From Candidatus Saccharibacteria bacterium UBA6039 (GTDB lineage: Bacteria > Patescibacteriota > Saccharimonadia > Saccharimonadales > Saccharimonadaceae), in contig DIZB01000018.1 of NCBI GenBank assembly GCA_002427805.1, forward strand, positions 1 to 34,740: a DNA stretch of 34,740 nucleotides. Direction: 5' to 3'. The position numbers were made by a program, and so were the translations under genes. Under the pieces are notes generated by a model. It searched no databases and was not told where the DNA came from. It saw only the letters and a list, made by a program, of their open reading frames with translations. Below are positions 15,812 through 24,341 of this stretch, in pieces (within the stretch, counting starts at the first letter, position 1; each line of letters begins with the position of its first letter).

Positions 15812-16090
15812 ATGAGTATAGCAACACCTCAGATCACTATCTACAGCACCAGCTGGTGCGCGTTTTGTCACACGGAGATGCAATGGCTCGATAAACTCGG
15901 CATTCCATACATCGCAAAAGATGTCGAAGCTGACAAAGATGCATACGACGAACTCCTTGCCAAAAACGGTGGATCATACAGTGGTGTACCAGTAACCGAT
16001 ATCGCTGGTGATATTATTCTCGGTTTTGACCGACCCCGCATTCAAGATGCTATTAAAAAGCACGAAATCCAGCCAGTTACAGCATCGTAG
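15812..16090 (+). CDS. glutaredoxin-family protein
   Basis: This is a 92-residue thioredoxin fold. The active site is WCAFC (C16, C19), followed by the cis-proline at SGVPV (P60) and GFDRPRI, typical of NrdH/YruB-like glutaredoxins that serve as disulfide reductants, for example for ribonucleotide reductase. TATAAT (15776-15781) lies about 30 nt upstream and a purine-rich AAGGAAGAAGGAA precedes the ATG. It is divergent from the pilin-like gene and is followed by a strong hairpin. Confidence 0.88.
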   Translation: MSIATPQITIYSTSWCAFCHTEMQWLDKLGIPYIAKDVEADKDAYDELLAKNGGSYSGVPVTDIAGDIILGFDRPRIQDAIKKHEIQPVTAS

Positions 16091-16104
16091 AAAAGAGATC
16101 CTTG

Positions 16105-16140
16105 AGCAGAATACCACGACGAGTGTCGTGGTATTCTGCT
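16105..16140. terminator. 16-bp perfect hairpin after the glutaredoxin gene
   Basis: AGCAGAATACCACGAC (16105-16120), loop GAGT and its exact complement (16125-16140) form the hairpin, with further partial CTTG/CAAG pairing outside. There is no U-tract, so termination would depend on stem strength; it could also be a processed 3' end. Confidence 0.55.
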
Positions 16141-16192
16141 ATCAAGATTATGTTTGCATAACAGATAAGATGTGTGTATAGTACCCTTAATT

Positions 16193-17677
16193 ATGGGAAA
16201 TGATTTAGAGCCAAAACCTCAGACTACCATTAAAACGGTCAAATCTGAAAAAACATTTGTGACGGTTGCTGCACGAGATGAATTTATGCCAATGCTTGAA
16301 CCTGTGCCCGAGACTGGCACAATCACACTTGCTCAAGTTGAATATGACAACAATGACGTTATGCGCGAGGCATTACTGACATGTCGAACCGAATCAAATG
16401 ACGGTAGGTTTCAACTCAAAGGTGAGGTACTATTTACGCTTCCCGAAGAGAGCAGAGTGCCAACATGGGAAGAACCATTTTTTGTTCATTTAATGAGCAG
16501 GGTAGACGGAGCGTTTGACCCGACTCGAACTCACATGCACCGAGACCCCATATCGATTGATGTTCATGTATCCGAAGGACTGCTCGCAACGATTGAGATA
16601 CAACGAGATCATGCTCATTTCTTAGTGAAGATAGCTACGTCACTCACCCAAGGAAGTATCCATCAAACAAGACAAGAAGCAACTCATGATCGCTACACAG
16701 CACTTTTAAACACAACGCTCCTTTGGGCGCATGTACAAGATGCTGTCATGGCGATGTATGCAAACCCCGAGCACGATCGTAATCGCAAAATTACCCTCAA
16801 GACTCCTTCACTCAATATCAAACTACCAAAAAGGGAACTTATTGATGAAGAAGAGCCGGATCTCACATTTGATGACATTATTGGCTATGATGACGTAAAG
16901 CAAGAGCTACTTAATATGGCAATTAGTTTCGAGCATCCAGAACTTGCAAAAAGCATCGGTCTTGAGTCAACTGAAGCGATTTTGTTGCACGGCATTGGCG
17001 GTACAGGCAAGACGTCGTTGCTTAAGGCGCTTGCAAATGAAATAGATGCCAATCTTTTTGAATTGAATGTCTCTGACATTATTGATAAGTGGGTAGGTGC
17101 GTCAGCAACTAATCTAGATGATTATTTTAATGATCTAAAGAATCGTGACGATAAAATAGTTGTTCTGATTGATGAGTTTGATTCGATCGGTGTCTCTGCG
17201 GACAGTGCATCTTCGGGTGAACGTGTCGATACCGTGAACAGACTTAAAGACCATATTGTCGATATACTTGCTCATCACCACAATATATTACTTGTTGGGG
17301 CAACGAATAACATTAATCGTGTTGATAAGGCACTTGTCCGACCAGGGAGATTTCGTACTATCGAAATAAAAGCTCCCGACTTTAATACACGTCGTGCCAT
17401 GTGGCTTCATGTGTTAGGCAAGGCATTCCTCCTTGCGACAACGAACACGCAGGAAGCATCAGGCTCAGCCAAAATCGACATCGACTTAGACAATGATATT
17501 AATATTGTTGAACTCGCACAAAAATCTGAAGGCATGGTAGGAGCTCATCCAAAAGAGATTCTCAACGCAATCCGTCGAGCGAGAATTAATGAATTTATGA
17601 AGACCAAAAAAATGAGTCCTATTACTCAAAAAGAATTACTCGAGCATATTGGAAGAATCAGCCACGAAGAGAACTAG
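16193..17677 (+). CDS. classical AAA+ ATPase with unrecognised N-terminal domain
   Basis: ATG 16193 is chosen: TATAGT (16177-16182) lies 10 nt upstream and overlaps any earlier start. Of 494 residues, about the last 270 are an AAA module of the FtsH/VPS4 type: FDDIIGYDDVKQEL, Walker A GIGGTGKT (K273), pore-loop-like DKWVGAS, Walker B VVLIDEFDS (D327, E328), sensor GATNNINRV and arginine finger RPGRFR (R383, R386). The first 220 residues have no membrane segment, zinc motif or familiar fold and may recognise substrate. No protease domain is present, so it is probably a remodelling or unfolding ATPase. The stop codon overlaps that of the next gene in CTAG 17674-17677. Confidence 0.85.
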   Translation: MGNDLEPKPQTTIKTVKSEKTFVTVAARDEFMPMLEPVPETGTITLAQVEYDNNDVMREALLTCRTESNDGRFQLKGEVLFTLPEESRVPTWEEPFFVHLMSRVDGAFDPTRTHMHRDPISIDVHVSEGLLATIEIQRDHAHFLVKIATSLTQGSIHQTRQEATHDRYTALLNTTLLWAHVQDAVMAMYANPEHDRNRKITLKTPSLNIKLPKRELIDEEEPDLTFDDIIGYDDVKQELLNMAISFEHPELAKSIGLESTEAILLHGIGGTGKTSLLKALANEIDANLFELNVSDIIDKWVGASATNLDDYFNDLKNRDDKIVVLIDEFDSIGVSADSASSGERVDTVNRLKDHIVDILAHHHNILLVGATNNINRVDKALVRPGRFRTIEIKAPDFNTRRAMWLHVLGKAFLLATTNTQEASGSAKIDIDLDNDINIVELAQKSEGMVGAHPKEILNAIRRARINEFMKTKKMSPITQKELLEHIGRISHEEN

Positions 17678-19317
17678 GCTGCGCCGATTTGCAACACGTC
17701 ACCGCCAAGAGCTTGACGAAAATACCCATCGTGACTCACGTAGATAACTGCACCCGCGTATTTAGATAGCGCCGTTTCAAGCTCCTCAATACTCGGAAGA
17801 TCAAGGTGGTTTGTTGGCTCATCTAGAATAAGCAGTTGCGGGTCACTGGCAAGCATTGAAATAAGTTGGAAGCGCGCTTTTTGACCACCGGAAAGGCGAG
17901 AGACTGGTGTTTTGCCATCACCCTCAGTGAACAAATAGTCGCTCAAGAGATTACGAATCTTGGTAATCGTAATAGATAGGCCTCGGTCGAGATACATTTT
18001 TTCAATCGCACCTTCAAGTGGTAGGTTGAAGTAAGTAGGAGCAACCTCCTGTTCGTACACACCAATGCGTACATGTGGATCAACTGAAAACTCACCAGAA
18101 AATTTTTTAATGTCTTTGCTATCAAGCCCAAGAAGGTACTTGATAAGAGTCGTTTTACCAGCACCGTTACGACCACGAAATTCGAGTGCTTCACCTTCAC
18201 GAAGATCAATATTGACACCTTCAAATAACGGTGACGTGTAGCCCAAGGAAACATCACGAGCCGTCACGAGCACATGTTTGCTACGCGACTCATCGTCTTT
18301 CAGATTCATGCGAATATTTTTGGCTTTAAATTTATCATACTGAGCGGCGACCTTGTAGTTAAGATTTGCAGCCGACTCTTTATCAATCCAAAAGGTTGGC
18401 TTTTCTTTCGCCTGAAGCTCGCCAAGTTCTTTACGCGAGTTTTCTTCAAGTCGTTTAAACTTCTGAATCGTGCCCGGGTTACGTGATTTTTCTTTGAGGC
18501 GCTGATAATCAATCACCTTCGCTTTTAAGTTCACAATCCGCTTTTCAACCATCTCAAAATCGTTCATCTGCGTGCCCGTACTGACGGCGTTTTGCTTTAA
18601 ATACGCATCGTAGTTGCCTTTGTAGCTCACACTGTCGCCGTCTTTAAGCTCGATGATTCGATCAACTTCATTGAGCACATCGCGGTCGTGAGTAATCACC
18701 AGCATTGCCTCGCGAGCTGTCTTCATCCACTCTACATACTGCGCTTTTGCAATGTAATCCATGTGGTTAGTTGGCTCGTCGACGAGCGCAAGGTGAGCGT
18801 CACTATGCATGACTTTCACCACCTCAACAAGGCGCTTTTGGCCACCCGATAGGGTCGAGAAGGCACGATGCGCTACACCTGGAAGTTGAAAGTTATCGAG
18901 TTCACGCTCAATCTGCTCTTCAATTTGGTAAAAGCCTTTGTCATCAAAGCGCATCAATGCCTGAGTATACTCATCGATCAGTTTCATGTCGTCGCCCATC
19001 GTGAGCGGGTAGGACTCAATAATGTGTGATAGGTCGCTATATTCCGGAAGGCCCTGCAACACATACTGAAGAACGGTCGTATCTCCCATGTCGTGATGCT
19101 CCTGAGCAGTCGCGACCACAACAGTACCGCGCTTAAATACAATTTCACCCGTAAAATCTTTGTCGGTACCAGCTAAAATCCCAAATAACGTCGACTTTCC
19201 AACGCCGTTACGGCCAATCACGCCCACTTTTTCACCGTCGTCAATGCTAAACCGAATCCCACGCATAAGAACCTTCGGACCGAAGGATTTTTCGGAAATT
19301 GTAACGTCAGCGATCAT
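17674..19317 (-). CDS. ABC-F family ATPase (translation factor type)
   Basis: This 547-residue protein has two ABC cassettes and no membrane domain. Cassette 1 has GRNGVGKS (35-42), LSGGQ (156-160) and VDEPTNHMD. Cassette 2 has GRNGAGKT (382-389), LSGGQKARF and LDEPTNHLD. The linker at about 245-310 is charged and helical (KAKVIDYQRLKEKSRNPGT), as expected for the P-site tRNA interaction motif of EttA/Uup-like proteins that act on the ribosome. On the minus strand TATTGT (19324-19329) ends 6 nt before the ATG, so the mRNA is predicted leaderless. Translation versus antibiotic-protection subtype cannot be settled from sequence alone. Confidence 0.93.
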   Translation of the reverse strand: MIADVTISEKSFGPKVLMRGIRFSIDDGEKVGVIGRNGVGKSTLFGILAGTDKDFTGEIVFKRGTVVVATAQEHHDMGDTTVLQYVLQGLPEYSDLSHIIESYPLTMGDDMKLIDEYTQALMRFDDKGFYQIEEQIERELDNFQLPGVAHRAFSTLSGGQKRLVEVVKVMHSDAHLALVDEPTNHMDYIAKAQYVEWMKTAREAMLVITHDRDVLNEVDRIIELKDGDSVSYKGNYDAYLKQNAVSTGTQMNDFEMVEKRIVNLKAKVIDYQRLKEKSRNPGTIQKFKRLEENSRKELGELQAKEKPTFWIDKESAANLNYKVAAQYDKFKAKNIRMNLKDDESRSKHVLVTARDVSLGYTSPLFEGVNIDLREGEALEFRGRNGAGKTTLIKYLLGLDSKDIKKFSGEFSVDPHVRIGVYEQEVAPTYFNLPLEGAIEKMYLDRGLSITITKIRNLLSDYLFTEGDGKTPVSRLSGGQKARFQLISMLASDPQLLILDEPTNHLDLPSIEELETALSKYAGAVIYVSHDGYFRQALGGDVLQIGAA

Positions 19318-19397
19318 ATCTGTACAATACTACCATTAATAGAGGTAGAAAGCCACCGTATAGGCGAAGCTCACGACTTCCTTTATACTAACGTGTA

Positions 19398-20174
19398 GTG
19401 AAGAGCACGCCAAAACAAACCATTATTATGATTCATGGCTTCAGAGGGACCCATCAGGGTCTTGCTTTGATTGAAGCGGAGTTACCTGAGTATAGGGTTA
19501 TCGTGCCTGACCTTCCTGGGTTTGGAGAGGGCAAGCCACTTGATTCGTATGATCTCGCCAGTTACGTCAACTGGCTGCATCGCTTCATTCATGACCAAAA
19601 GCTAACTCGTCCACCGCTTCTGCTTGGACACTCTTTTGGAAGTATCATTTGTGCGGCGTACGCAGCAAGTTATCCTGAAACAATAGAGAAGCTCATCCTC
19701 GTTAATCCCATTGGTGCACCAGCCCTCGAAGGACCAAAAGCAATCCTCACCAAGCTCGCTATTTTTTATTACTGGCTTGGTCGCAAGCTCCCAAAGTCAC
19801 TAGCACAACCATGGTTGGCATCAAAGCTCATTGTGATGGTAATGAGCAGCACAATGGCGAAAACACGCAGCAAACCGCTTCGCCACTATATCCATAAGCA
19901 GCATTTGCAATACTTTAGTAAATTTTATAGCCCGCGCTCAGTCTCGGAGAGTTTTATGACGTCAGTCGCACACAACGTTCGTGATTTTGCACCACTTATC
20001 AATGTACCGACACTGCTCATTGCGGGCGAGCTTGACGATATCACACCACTTGCAAAACAGCGCATCCTCAAGACACTGTTTCCCCATGCACGGCTCATTA
20101 TTATTAAAGGCGTTGGGCATCTAACACACTACGAAACACCGAAAGATATTGCAAAAGCAATCGACGCCTTTTAA
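19398..20174 (+). CDS. alpha/beta hydrolase
   Basis: This 258-residue alpha/beta-hydrolase fold has the oxyanion segment MIHGFRG, nucleophile elbow GHSFGS (S79), acid in AGELDDITP (D213 or D214) and catalytic His in KGVGHLTHYE (H241). The start is GTG 19398: TATACT (19384-19389) ends 8 nt before it and no ATG fits, so this is a rare leaderless GTG start. The cap region (ILTKLAIFYYWLGRKLPK) is hydrophobic, suggesting a lipid-like or hydrophobic ester substrate (inference). It shares TTAA 20171-20174 as stop with the convergent glycosyltransferase. Confidence 0.88.
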   Translation: MKSTPKQTIIMIHGFRGTHQGLALIEAELPEYRVIVPDLPGFGEGKPLDSYDLASYVNWLHRFIHDQKLTRPPLLLGHSFGSIICAAYAASYPETIEKLILVNPIGAPALEGPKAILTKLAIFYYWLGRKLPKSLAQPWLASKLIVMVMSSTMAKTRSKPLRHYIHKQHLQYFSKFYSPRSVSESFMTSVAHNVRDFAPLINVPTLLIAGELDDITPLAKQRILKTLFPHARLIIIKGVGHLTHYETPKDIAKAIDAF

Positions 20175-21334
20175 GAAATAACGCTTTCGTAAATAGATAA
20201 GAACTGATCAAGCGTGTAGTCGAGGTTATGTTGCTTGGCGATTGCAAGACTCGCTTCAGAGAACTTCTTATGGAGATCTTTATCGTGAAGAATCTTTGTA
20301 AGCGCCCCCGCAACTGCGTCGTCATCGTCTTGCTCACACAAGTAGCCGTTGATACCATCTTGGCAAAGTTCCTTCAGCGCACCAGCATTTACCGCAACCA
20401 CCGGCTTACCGCTCGCCATTGCTTCAAGCGTGGCAATACTTTGTAGCTCCATAGGCGATGGCATCGCAAAGATTGCGCCCACTTGGTGAAGTGGCGCCAA
20501 ATCTTCTTCAGGGACACGACCAGCAAATGTGACCGAGCGAGCAATATCAAGCTCGCGGACGAGCCATTTCAAATTATCTGCATCGCTTCCATCGCCAACG
20601 ATCAAAAGATGTGCTTTTTCAGTCTTCAGCACCTTATAAAAGGCCTTAACGAGGACCGATATATGCTTTTCTGCGTCCGTACGACCAACATAGGTAATAA
20701 TTGGCGTGTTTGGTGGGAGATTGTATTTTTCGTAAATCGAGGCCGGAGCTTTTGCGGTTGTAAAACGACTGAGATCAATACCATTAGATACGGCTTTCAT
20801 CGGGACGGTCATTTTCTCAGCAATCCTAAACATATCAATTGCAGACTGCGTTGGCATCGTCACAAAATCAGCCTTAGAGTGAAACCGTCGACCATAATCA
20901 CGAAGCATGTAATTAATCGGGCGGGCAAGTGGTGCGAGCAGCTTTAGGTTATCCATCAGGTTCTCAGGCATTGCGTGGTTCGTACTCACAATCGGAATAC
21001 CAATTTTGTTACCATACTTCATTGCGGCTTGACCAATCCACATCAACATTTGAATATGAATCACATCTGGCTCAAACTCATTAATAATCTTTTTTACTTC
21101 CCGCATTGGAGAAAGCGACACACGAATGTTTTGATAGAGCGGAAAGGGGACTGACGCCGTACGAATAACAACGTGGTTTTCGTCGATTTCTTTGTAGCGT
21201 TTACCCGTCTGGCTTGGGGCAATCACCAATACTTCATGACCGCGGCTCGCCAGGCCCTTCGCAAGATTACGCGTAAACGTAGCAACGCCGTTAATAACCG
21301 GGTAGTTCAAATCTGCCGCGATAAGAATTTTCAT
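20171..21334 (-). CDS. GT4-family glycosyltransferase
   Basis: This 387-residue GT-B fold enzyme has an N-terminal acceptor domain starting MKILIAADLNYPVINGVATFTR and a donor-binding half with ITYVGRTDAEKH, LLIVGDGSDAD and the E-x7-E region MELQSIATLEAMASGKPVVA, then NAGALKELCQDGINGYL. The GVATF-type N-terminus is typical of retaining transferases that glucosylate or mannosylate diacylglycerol or phosphatidylinositol, suggesting glycolipid synthesis at the membrane (inference). On the minus strand a perfect TATAAT (21343-21348) ends 8 nt before the ATG. It is divergent from a second GT4 gene. Confidence 0.92.
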   Translation of the reverse strand: MKILIAADLNYPVINGVATFTRNLAKGLASRGHEVLVIAPSQTGKRYKEIDENHVVIRTASVPFPLYQNIRVSLSPMREVKKIINEFEPDVIHIQMLMWIGQAAMKYGNKIGIPIVSTNHAMPENLMDNLKLLAPLARPINYMLRDYGRRFHSKADFVTMPTQSAIDMFRIAEKMTVPMKAVSNGIDLSRFTTAKAPASIYEKYNLPPNTPIITYVGRTDAEKHISVLVKAFYKVLKTEKAHLLIVGDGSDADNLKWLVRELDIARSVTFAGRVPEEDLAPLHQVGAIFAMPSPMELQSIATLEAMASGKPVVAVNAGALKELCQDGINGYLCEQDDDDAVAGALTKILHDKDLHKKFSEASLAIAKQHNLDYTLDQFLSIYESVIS

Positions 21335-21396
21335 ATGTTCCGATTATATCATGTGTCTTTGTTGTCATAATGGTCATGTTACAATATATTTTAAGT
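21335..21396. promoter_or_regulatory. 62-bp divergent promoter between two glycosyltransferases
   Basis: The minus strand carries TATAAT (21343-21348). The plus strand carries TG-T-TACAAT (21377-21385). Neither gene has a Shine-Dalgarno; the spacings to the start codons are 8 and 11 nt. The arrangement predicts coordinated expression of both enzymes. Confidence 0.55.
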
Positions 21397-22482
21397 ATGA
21401 AGTTATTTTATGATGCTCGTTATATTCGCCCCGATTTTCACGATGGTATTAGTCGCTACACGACTGAAATTGCCAATGCACTTGCCAAGATTACTCCCGT
21501 GACGTTTCTCATCTCGTCCTATGACCAATTACATTTACTTCCTAAAGATTGTGAATTCATCAAAATCCATGCACCCATCTCCATAAAAGAACCGTTCACA
21601 TCACTTATTCTCAACACATATCATCCAGATGTCGTTTTTTCGCCCCTCCATACAATGGGCGCACTCGGGCGTCGCTTCAAACTCATTCTGACCTCCCATG
21701 ACATGATTTACGTACATCATCATGAACCTCCGCTTGACATTACAAACAAGATTCTCCGTATTCTCTGGCGCCTCTATTATCTGACTAATATTCCTCAGCG
21801 CATTATTCTGAACCGTCCCGATATTGTTAATACCGTTAGTGAATCTGCCAAAAAAGAGTTCATCGCTGCTCATCTCACGAGGCGTCCAATCCTTGTGACA
21901 CCAAACGCGCCAAGACCGCTCCAAGACCTTTTGCCACATTTGCCAGATGTATCGAAACACAAGCCTCGTAACATTGTGTATATGGGCGCATTTATTGCGT
22001 ATAAGAACGTCGAGACGCTGATCCGAGGTATGGAATATCTTCCAGACTATACATTACACTTACTGAGTCATCTCCCCCCCGAAGAACGCTACAAAGAGTT
22101 GCTTGAGCTTATTCCAAAGGGTGCAAAGGTTGTCTGGCACAAAGGCGTGAGTGACCAACAGTACGCTGAAATCTTAGCGAATAATGCTGTTATGACCAGC
22201 GCCAGCCTCGATGAAGGCTTTGGGTTGCCTGTTGTTGAGGCCCAAGCACTTGGTGTTCCAACAGTTCTTACCGACATGCCAGTCTTTCACGAAGTAGCGG
22301 GGGATGGCGCACTCTTTTTTAATCCACATGATCCTCGTGAATTTGCCGAAAAGGTGAAACAACTCGACGACGACGAACTTCGCGTCACATTGTCGCGTGC
22401 CGGCAAAAAGCATGTTGCCAAGTACTCATGGGACGCCTCGGCCAAAACGCTTCTGCACGCTATCACATCTCTGTTACAATAG
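21397..22482 (+). CDS. GT4-family glycosyltransferase
   Basis: This 361-residue GT-B enzyme runs from ATG 21397 (MKLFYDARYIRPDFHDGISRY). The donor half shows IVYMGAFIAYKNVETLIRGM, then EILANNAVMTSASLDEGFGLPVVEAQALGVPTVLTD, the E-x7-E active-site pattern, and the C-terminal FFNPHDPREFAEKV. The DGISRYT N-terminus resembles mannosyl- or rhamnosyltransferases of polysaccharide synthesis. Acceptor unknown. An upstream in-frame GTG was discounted because the -10 lies between it and this ATG. The last codons (CTG TTA CAA TAG) contain the smpB -10 element. Confidence 0.92.
   Translation: MKLFYDARYIRPDFHDGISRYTTEIANALAKITPVTFLISSYDQLHLLPKDCEFIKIHAPISIKEPFTSLILNTYHPDVVFSPLHTMGALGRRFKLILTSHDMIYVHHHEPPLDITNKILRILWRLYYLTNIPQRIILNRPDIVNTVSESAKKEFIAAHLTRRPILVTPNAPRPLQDLLPHLPDVSKHKPRNIVYMGAFIAYKNVETLIRGMEYLPDYTLHLLSHLPPEERYKELLELIPKGAKVVWHKGVSDQQYAEILANNAVMTSASLDEGFGLPVVEAQALGVPTVLTDMPVFHEVAGDGALFFNPHDPREFAEKVKQLDDDELRVTLSRAGKKHVAKYSWDASAKTLLHAITSLLQ
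22472..22480 (+). promoter_or_regulatory. smpB promoter inside the preceding gene's last codons
   Basis: TG-T-TACAAT (22472-22480) spans the last three sense codons of the glycosyltransferase, and its stop TAG is 22480-22482. The smpB ATG follows the hexamer by 9 nt. The same TGTTACAAT string precedes the GT4 gene at 21397. Confidence 0.5.
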
Positions 22483-22489
22483 GTCCATC

Positions 22490-22972
22490 ATGGCCACTAA
22501 GAAAAAACCAGTCACAAAGCCTTCAGCGGTCGTCAATCGACGCGCGACTTTTGACTATGCCATCGAAAGAAACGATGAACTCGTGGTTGGCCTTGCGCTG
22601 ACTGGTCCAGAAACACGGGCTGCCCGTGACGGCCATATTCAACTCAAGGGTTCATTTGTGACAATTCGTGACCACGAATTATGGCTTAATAACGCTAGTT
22701 TTAGTTTGAAACTAAATGAAAAAAATAAGCCAGGTGCGCGTAGCATCGATACGTCACCGAGAAAGCTTCTCGCCAAAAGAAAACAGATTGATGACCTTGC
22801 GGCCCAAAAACAGTCGGGCATGAGCATTGTACCAATGAGAGTCCTCACCAAAGGCCGCTATATAAAAATTGTTATTGCGCTTGGTAAGGGTAAAAAGAAT
22901 TATGACAAGCGCGAAACCTTGAAGCGCCGCGACCAAGAACGTGACGCCTCACGAGCGGTAAAAAACATCTAG
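22490..22972 (+). CDS. smpB: SsrA-binding protein SmpB
   Basis: This 160-residue partner of tmRNA in rescue of stalled ribosomes has a lysine-rich N-terminus, then NRRATFDYAIERNDELVVGLALTG, an OB-fold beta-barrel with the loop RDGHIQLKGSFVTI, and the C-terminal tail GKKNYDKRETLKRRDQERD, which enters the mRNA channel. ATG 22490 is chosen over upstream in-frame codons because the family starts here and a -10 lies 9 nt before it. The stop is followed by a GC-rich hairpin. The tmRNA gene is not in this window. Confidence 0.95.
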   Translation: MATKKKPVTKPSAVVNRRATFDYAIERNDELVVGLALTGPETRAARDGHIQLKGSFVTIRDHELWLNNASFSLKLNEKNKPGARSIDTSPRKLLAKRKQIDDLAAQKQSGMSIVPMRVLTKGRYIKIVIALGKGKKNYDKRETLKRRDQERDASRAVKNI

Positions 22973-22976
22973 AAAG

Positions 22977-23017
22977 CGAATTCCCGCCGGCAGCTTGTGG
23001 CTTACGGCGGGATTTCG
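22977..23017 (+). terminator. hairpin after smpB
   Basis: CGAATTCCCGCCG (22977-22989) pairs with CGGCGGGATTTCG (23005-23017) over 13 positions with one T-T mismatch. Little U-tract follows. A second small stem, TGGGGC (23024-23029) with GCCCCA (23044-23049), lies just downstream, so smpB and xthA are insulated by two hairpins. Confidence 0.55.
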
Positions 23018-23088
23018 AGAGGATGGGGCGACTCTGCTAGTTGGCCCCAGTGTAGCTCGACTTGTGATTGGTCAGGTATAATAGTGAT

Positions 23089-23889
23089 ATGAAATTATAT
23101 TCTTGGAACGTGAATGGTATCCGTGCAGTTATCAATAAAGGTGCATTTCAGAAGTTTATCGCTGAACATCAGCCGGATATTTTATGTCTCCAAGAGACCA
23201 AGGCCAAGCAAGGTCAAGCGGTCATCGATATCGGTAACTACACAGAATACTGGAATGATGCCGACAAAGCAGGCTACAGCGGTACGGCTATTTTTAGTAA
23301 AATAAAGCCTCACACGGTGGTCAATGGCTTTGTTGACGGCATCGCCGAGCGATTCGGCTTAACATCGGATGAATACGGTGACCCTGAACGCGAAGGCCGT
23401 GTTATATCCGCTGAATTTGATGATTTTTGGGTTGTCACTGTCTACACACCGAATAGTAAACGTGACCTCTCGCGCCTCTCTTTACGTCACACAAAGTGGG
23501 ATCAGGCTTTTTTGGCACACCTGAAAGAGCTTGAAAAAAATAAACCGGTTCTCGCCTGTGGCGATCTTAACGTCGCACACGAAGAGATCGACCTTGCGCG
23601 TCCAAAAGATAACGCCAAAAGTGCAGGTTTCACGCCCGAAGAGCGCGAGGGTATGACGAACATCATTACGGCAGGTTTCATGGACACCTTCCGCACCCTT
23701 CATCCGACAACCACTGATGCCTACACGTGGTGGACAGCATGGGGAGGCGCCAGAGAGCGTAACGTCGGATGGCGCATTGACTACTGGCTCGCAAGTTCAT
23801 CGCTCAAAAGCAGTATTGCGTCAGCGTCTATTCACCCAGACGTCCTTGGTTCAGATCACTGTCCCGTTTCGATTACACTAAACGTGTAA
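23089..23889 (+). CDS. xthA: exodeoxyribonuclease III / AP endonuclease
   Basis: This 266-residue EEP-fold nuclease acts at abasic sites in base excision repair. Motifs: KLYSWNVNGIRA (N7), ILCLQETK with metal-binding E36, YSGTAIFSK, ACGDLNVAHEEIDL (D and N of the active site), NVGWRIDYWL, and SDHCPV with catalytic H257. TATAAT (23077-23082) ends 6 nt before ATG 23089, so the message is probably leaderless and the upstream in-frame GTG is excluded. Its 3' end overlaps the convergent gene by 12 nt. Confidence 0.95.
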   Translation: MKLYSWNVNGIRAVINKGAFQKFIAEHQPDILCLQETKAKQGQAVIDIGNYTEYWNDADKAGYSGTAIFSKIKPHTVVNGFVDGIAERFGLTSDEYGDPEREGRVISAEFDDFWVVTVYTPNSKRDLSRLSLRHTKWDQAFLAHLKELEKNKPVLACGDLNVAHEEIDLARPKDNAKSAGFTPEEREGMTNIITAGFMDTFRTLHPTTTDAYTWWTAWGGARERNVGWRIDYWLASSSLKSSIASASIHPDVLGSDHCPVSITLNV

Positions 23890-24291
23890 AATTGCGTTCA
23901 ATCTATCCGTTAGTTTGTATAGTTTTTGTGTACCGTTTTCGAGCTTGAAGTAGTGTCGAATATAAAACGCTTCGGTAAAAAATAAGATTACACACAAGCT
24001 CCAGCTGAGAATATTAAGCGCCGGGCCACTTGGGTCAGTTGCAAGTGTCAGTGCGACGAGGCCGCCAGCTGCCGAAAGCAACAGCAATCCTGCAAAAAAG
24101 AAGGTAACGAGAAGGTGAATGAGACGCTCGTGCTGAAAATCATGCACCCTCGTGACATGATAGTAGTAGATGCCCTTTGCCTCCGTAAGGAGTCGGTCGC
24201 GTTCTGCTTTTTTTGCTTCAATAAGTCCCGATTCGATTACCCCGATCTGATGCAAGATTGTTACTGAGTACGTCGTTAAGTCTTTATCCAT
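23878..24291 (-). CDS. small membrane protein with two TM helices, 137 aa
   Basis: ATG 24291 (MDKDLTTYSV) is preferred because TATACT (24298-24303, minus strand) ends 6 nt upstream. The N-terminal 55 residues are cytosolic, amphipathic and charged. Two hydrophobic segments follow (LIHLLVTFFFAGLLLLSAAGGLVAL and ALNILSWSLCVILFFTEAFYI), and then a tail FKLENGTQKLYKLTDRLNAI. No domain family is recognised; the layout resembles DUF-type two-TM proteins with both ends cytosolic. Confidence 0.7.
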   Translation of the reverse strand: MDKDLTTYSVTILHQIGVIESGLIEAKKAERDRLLTEAKGIYYYHVTRVHDFQHERLIHLLVTFFFAGLLLLSAAGGLVALTLATDPSGPALNILSWSLCVILFFTEAFYIRHYFKLENGTQKLYKLTDRLNAILHV

Positions 24292-24341
24292 ACCCCTAGT
24301 ATACGCCCATCCCATTTTAAGGTGCTACACTAAAAAGAGAG

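Noticed and set aside
20483..20947. 154-codon plus-strand open frame
   Set aside because: It lies entirely inside the minus-strand GT4 gene, has no promoter or ribosome site, and its translation is Cys/Arg-rich shadow sequence.
21601..21960. 119-codon minus-strand frame inside the second GT4 gene
   Set aside because: It is antisense to a clear glycosyltransferase. Its His/Cys/Met/Trp-rich translation is typical of a shadow frame.
22981..23088. tmRNA 3' end near smpB, suggested by TTCCCGCCGGC
   Set aside because: The resemblance is limited to one short string. The bases pair with a downstream arm as a simple hairpin, and no tRNA-like domain can be folded.
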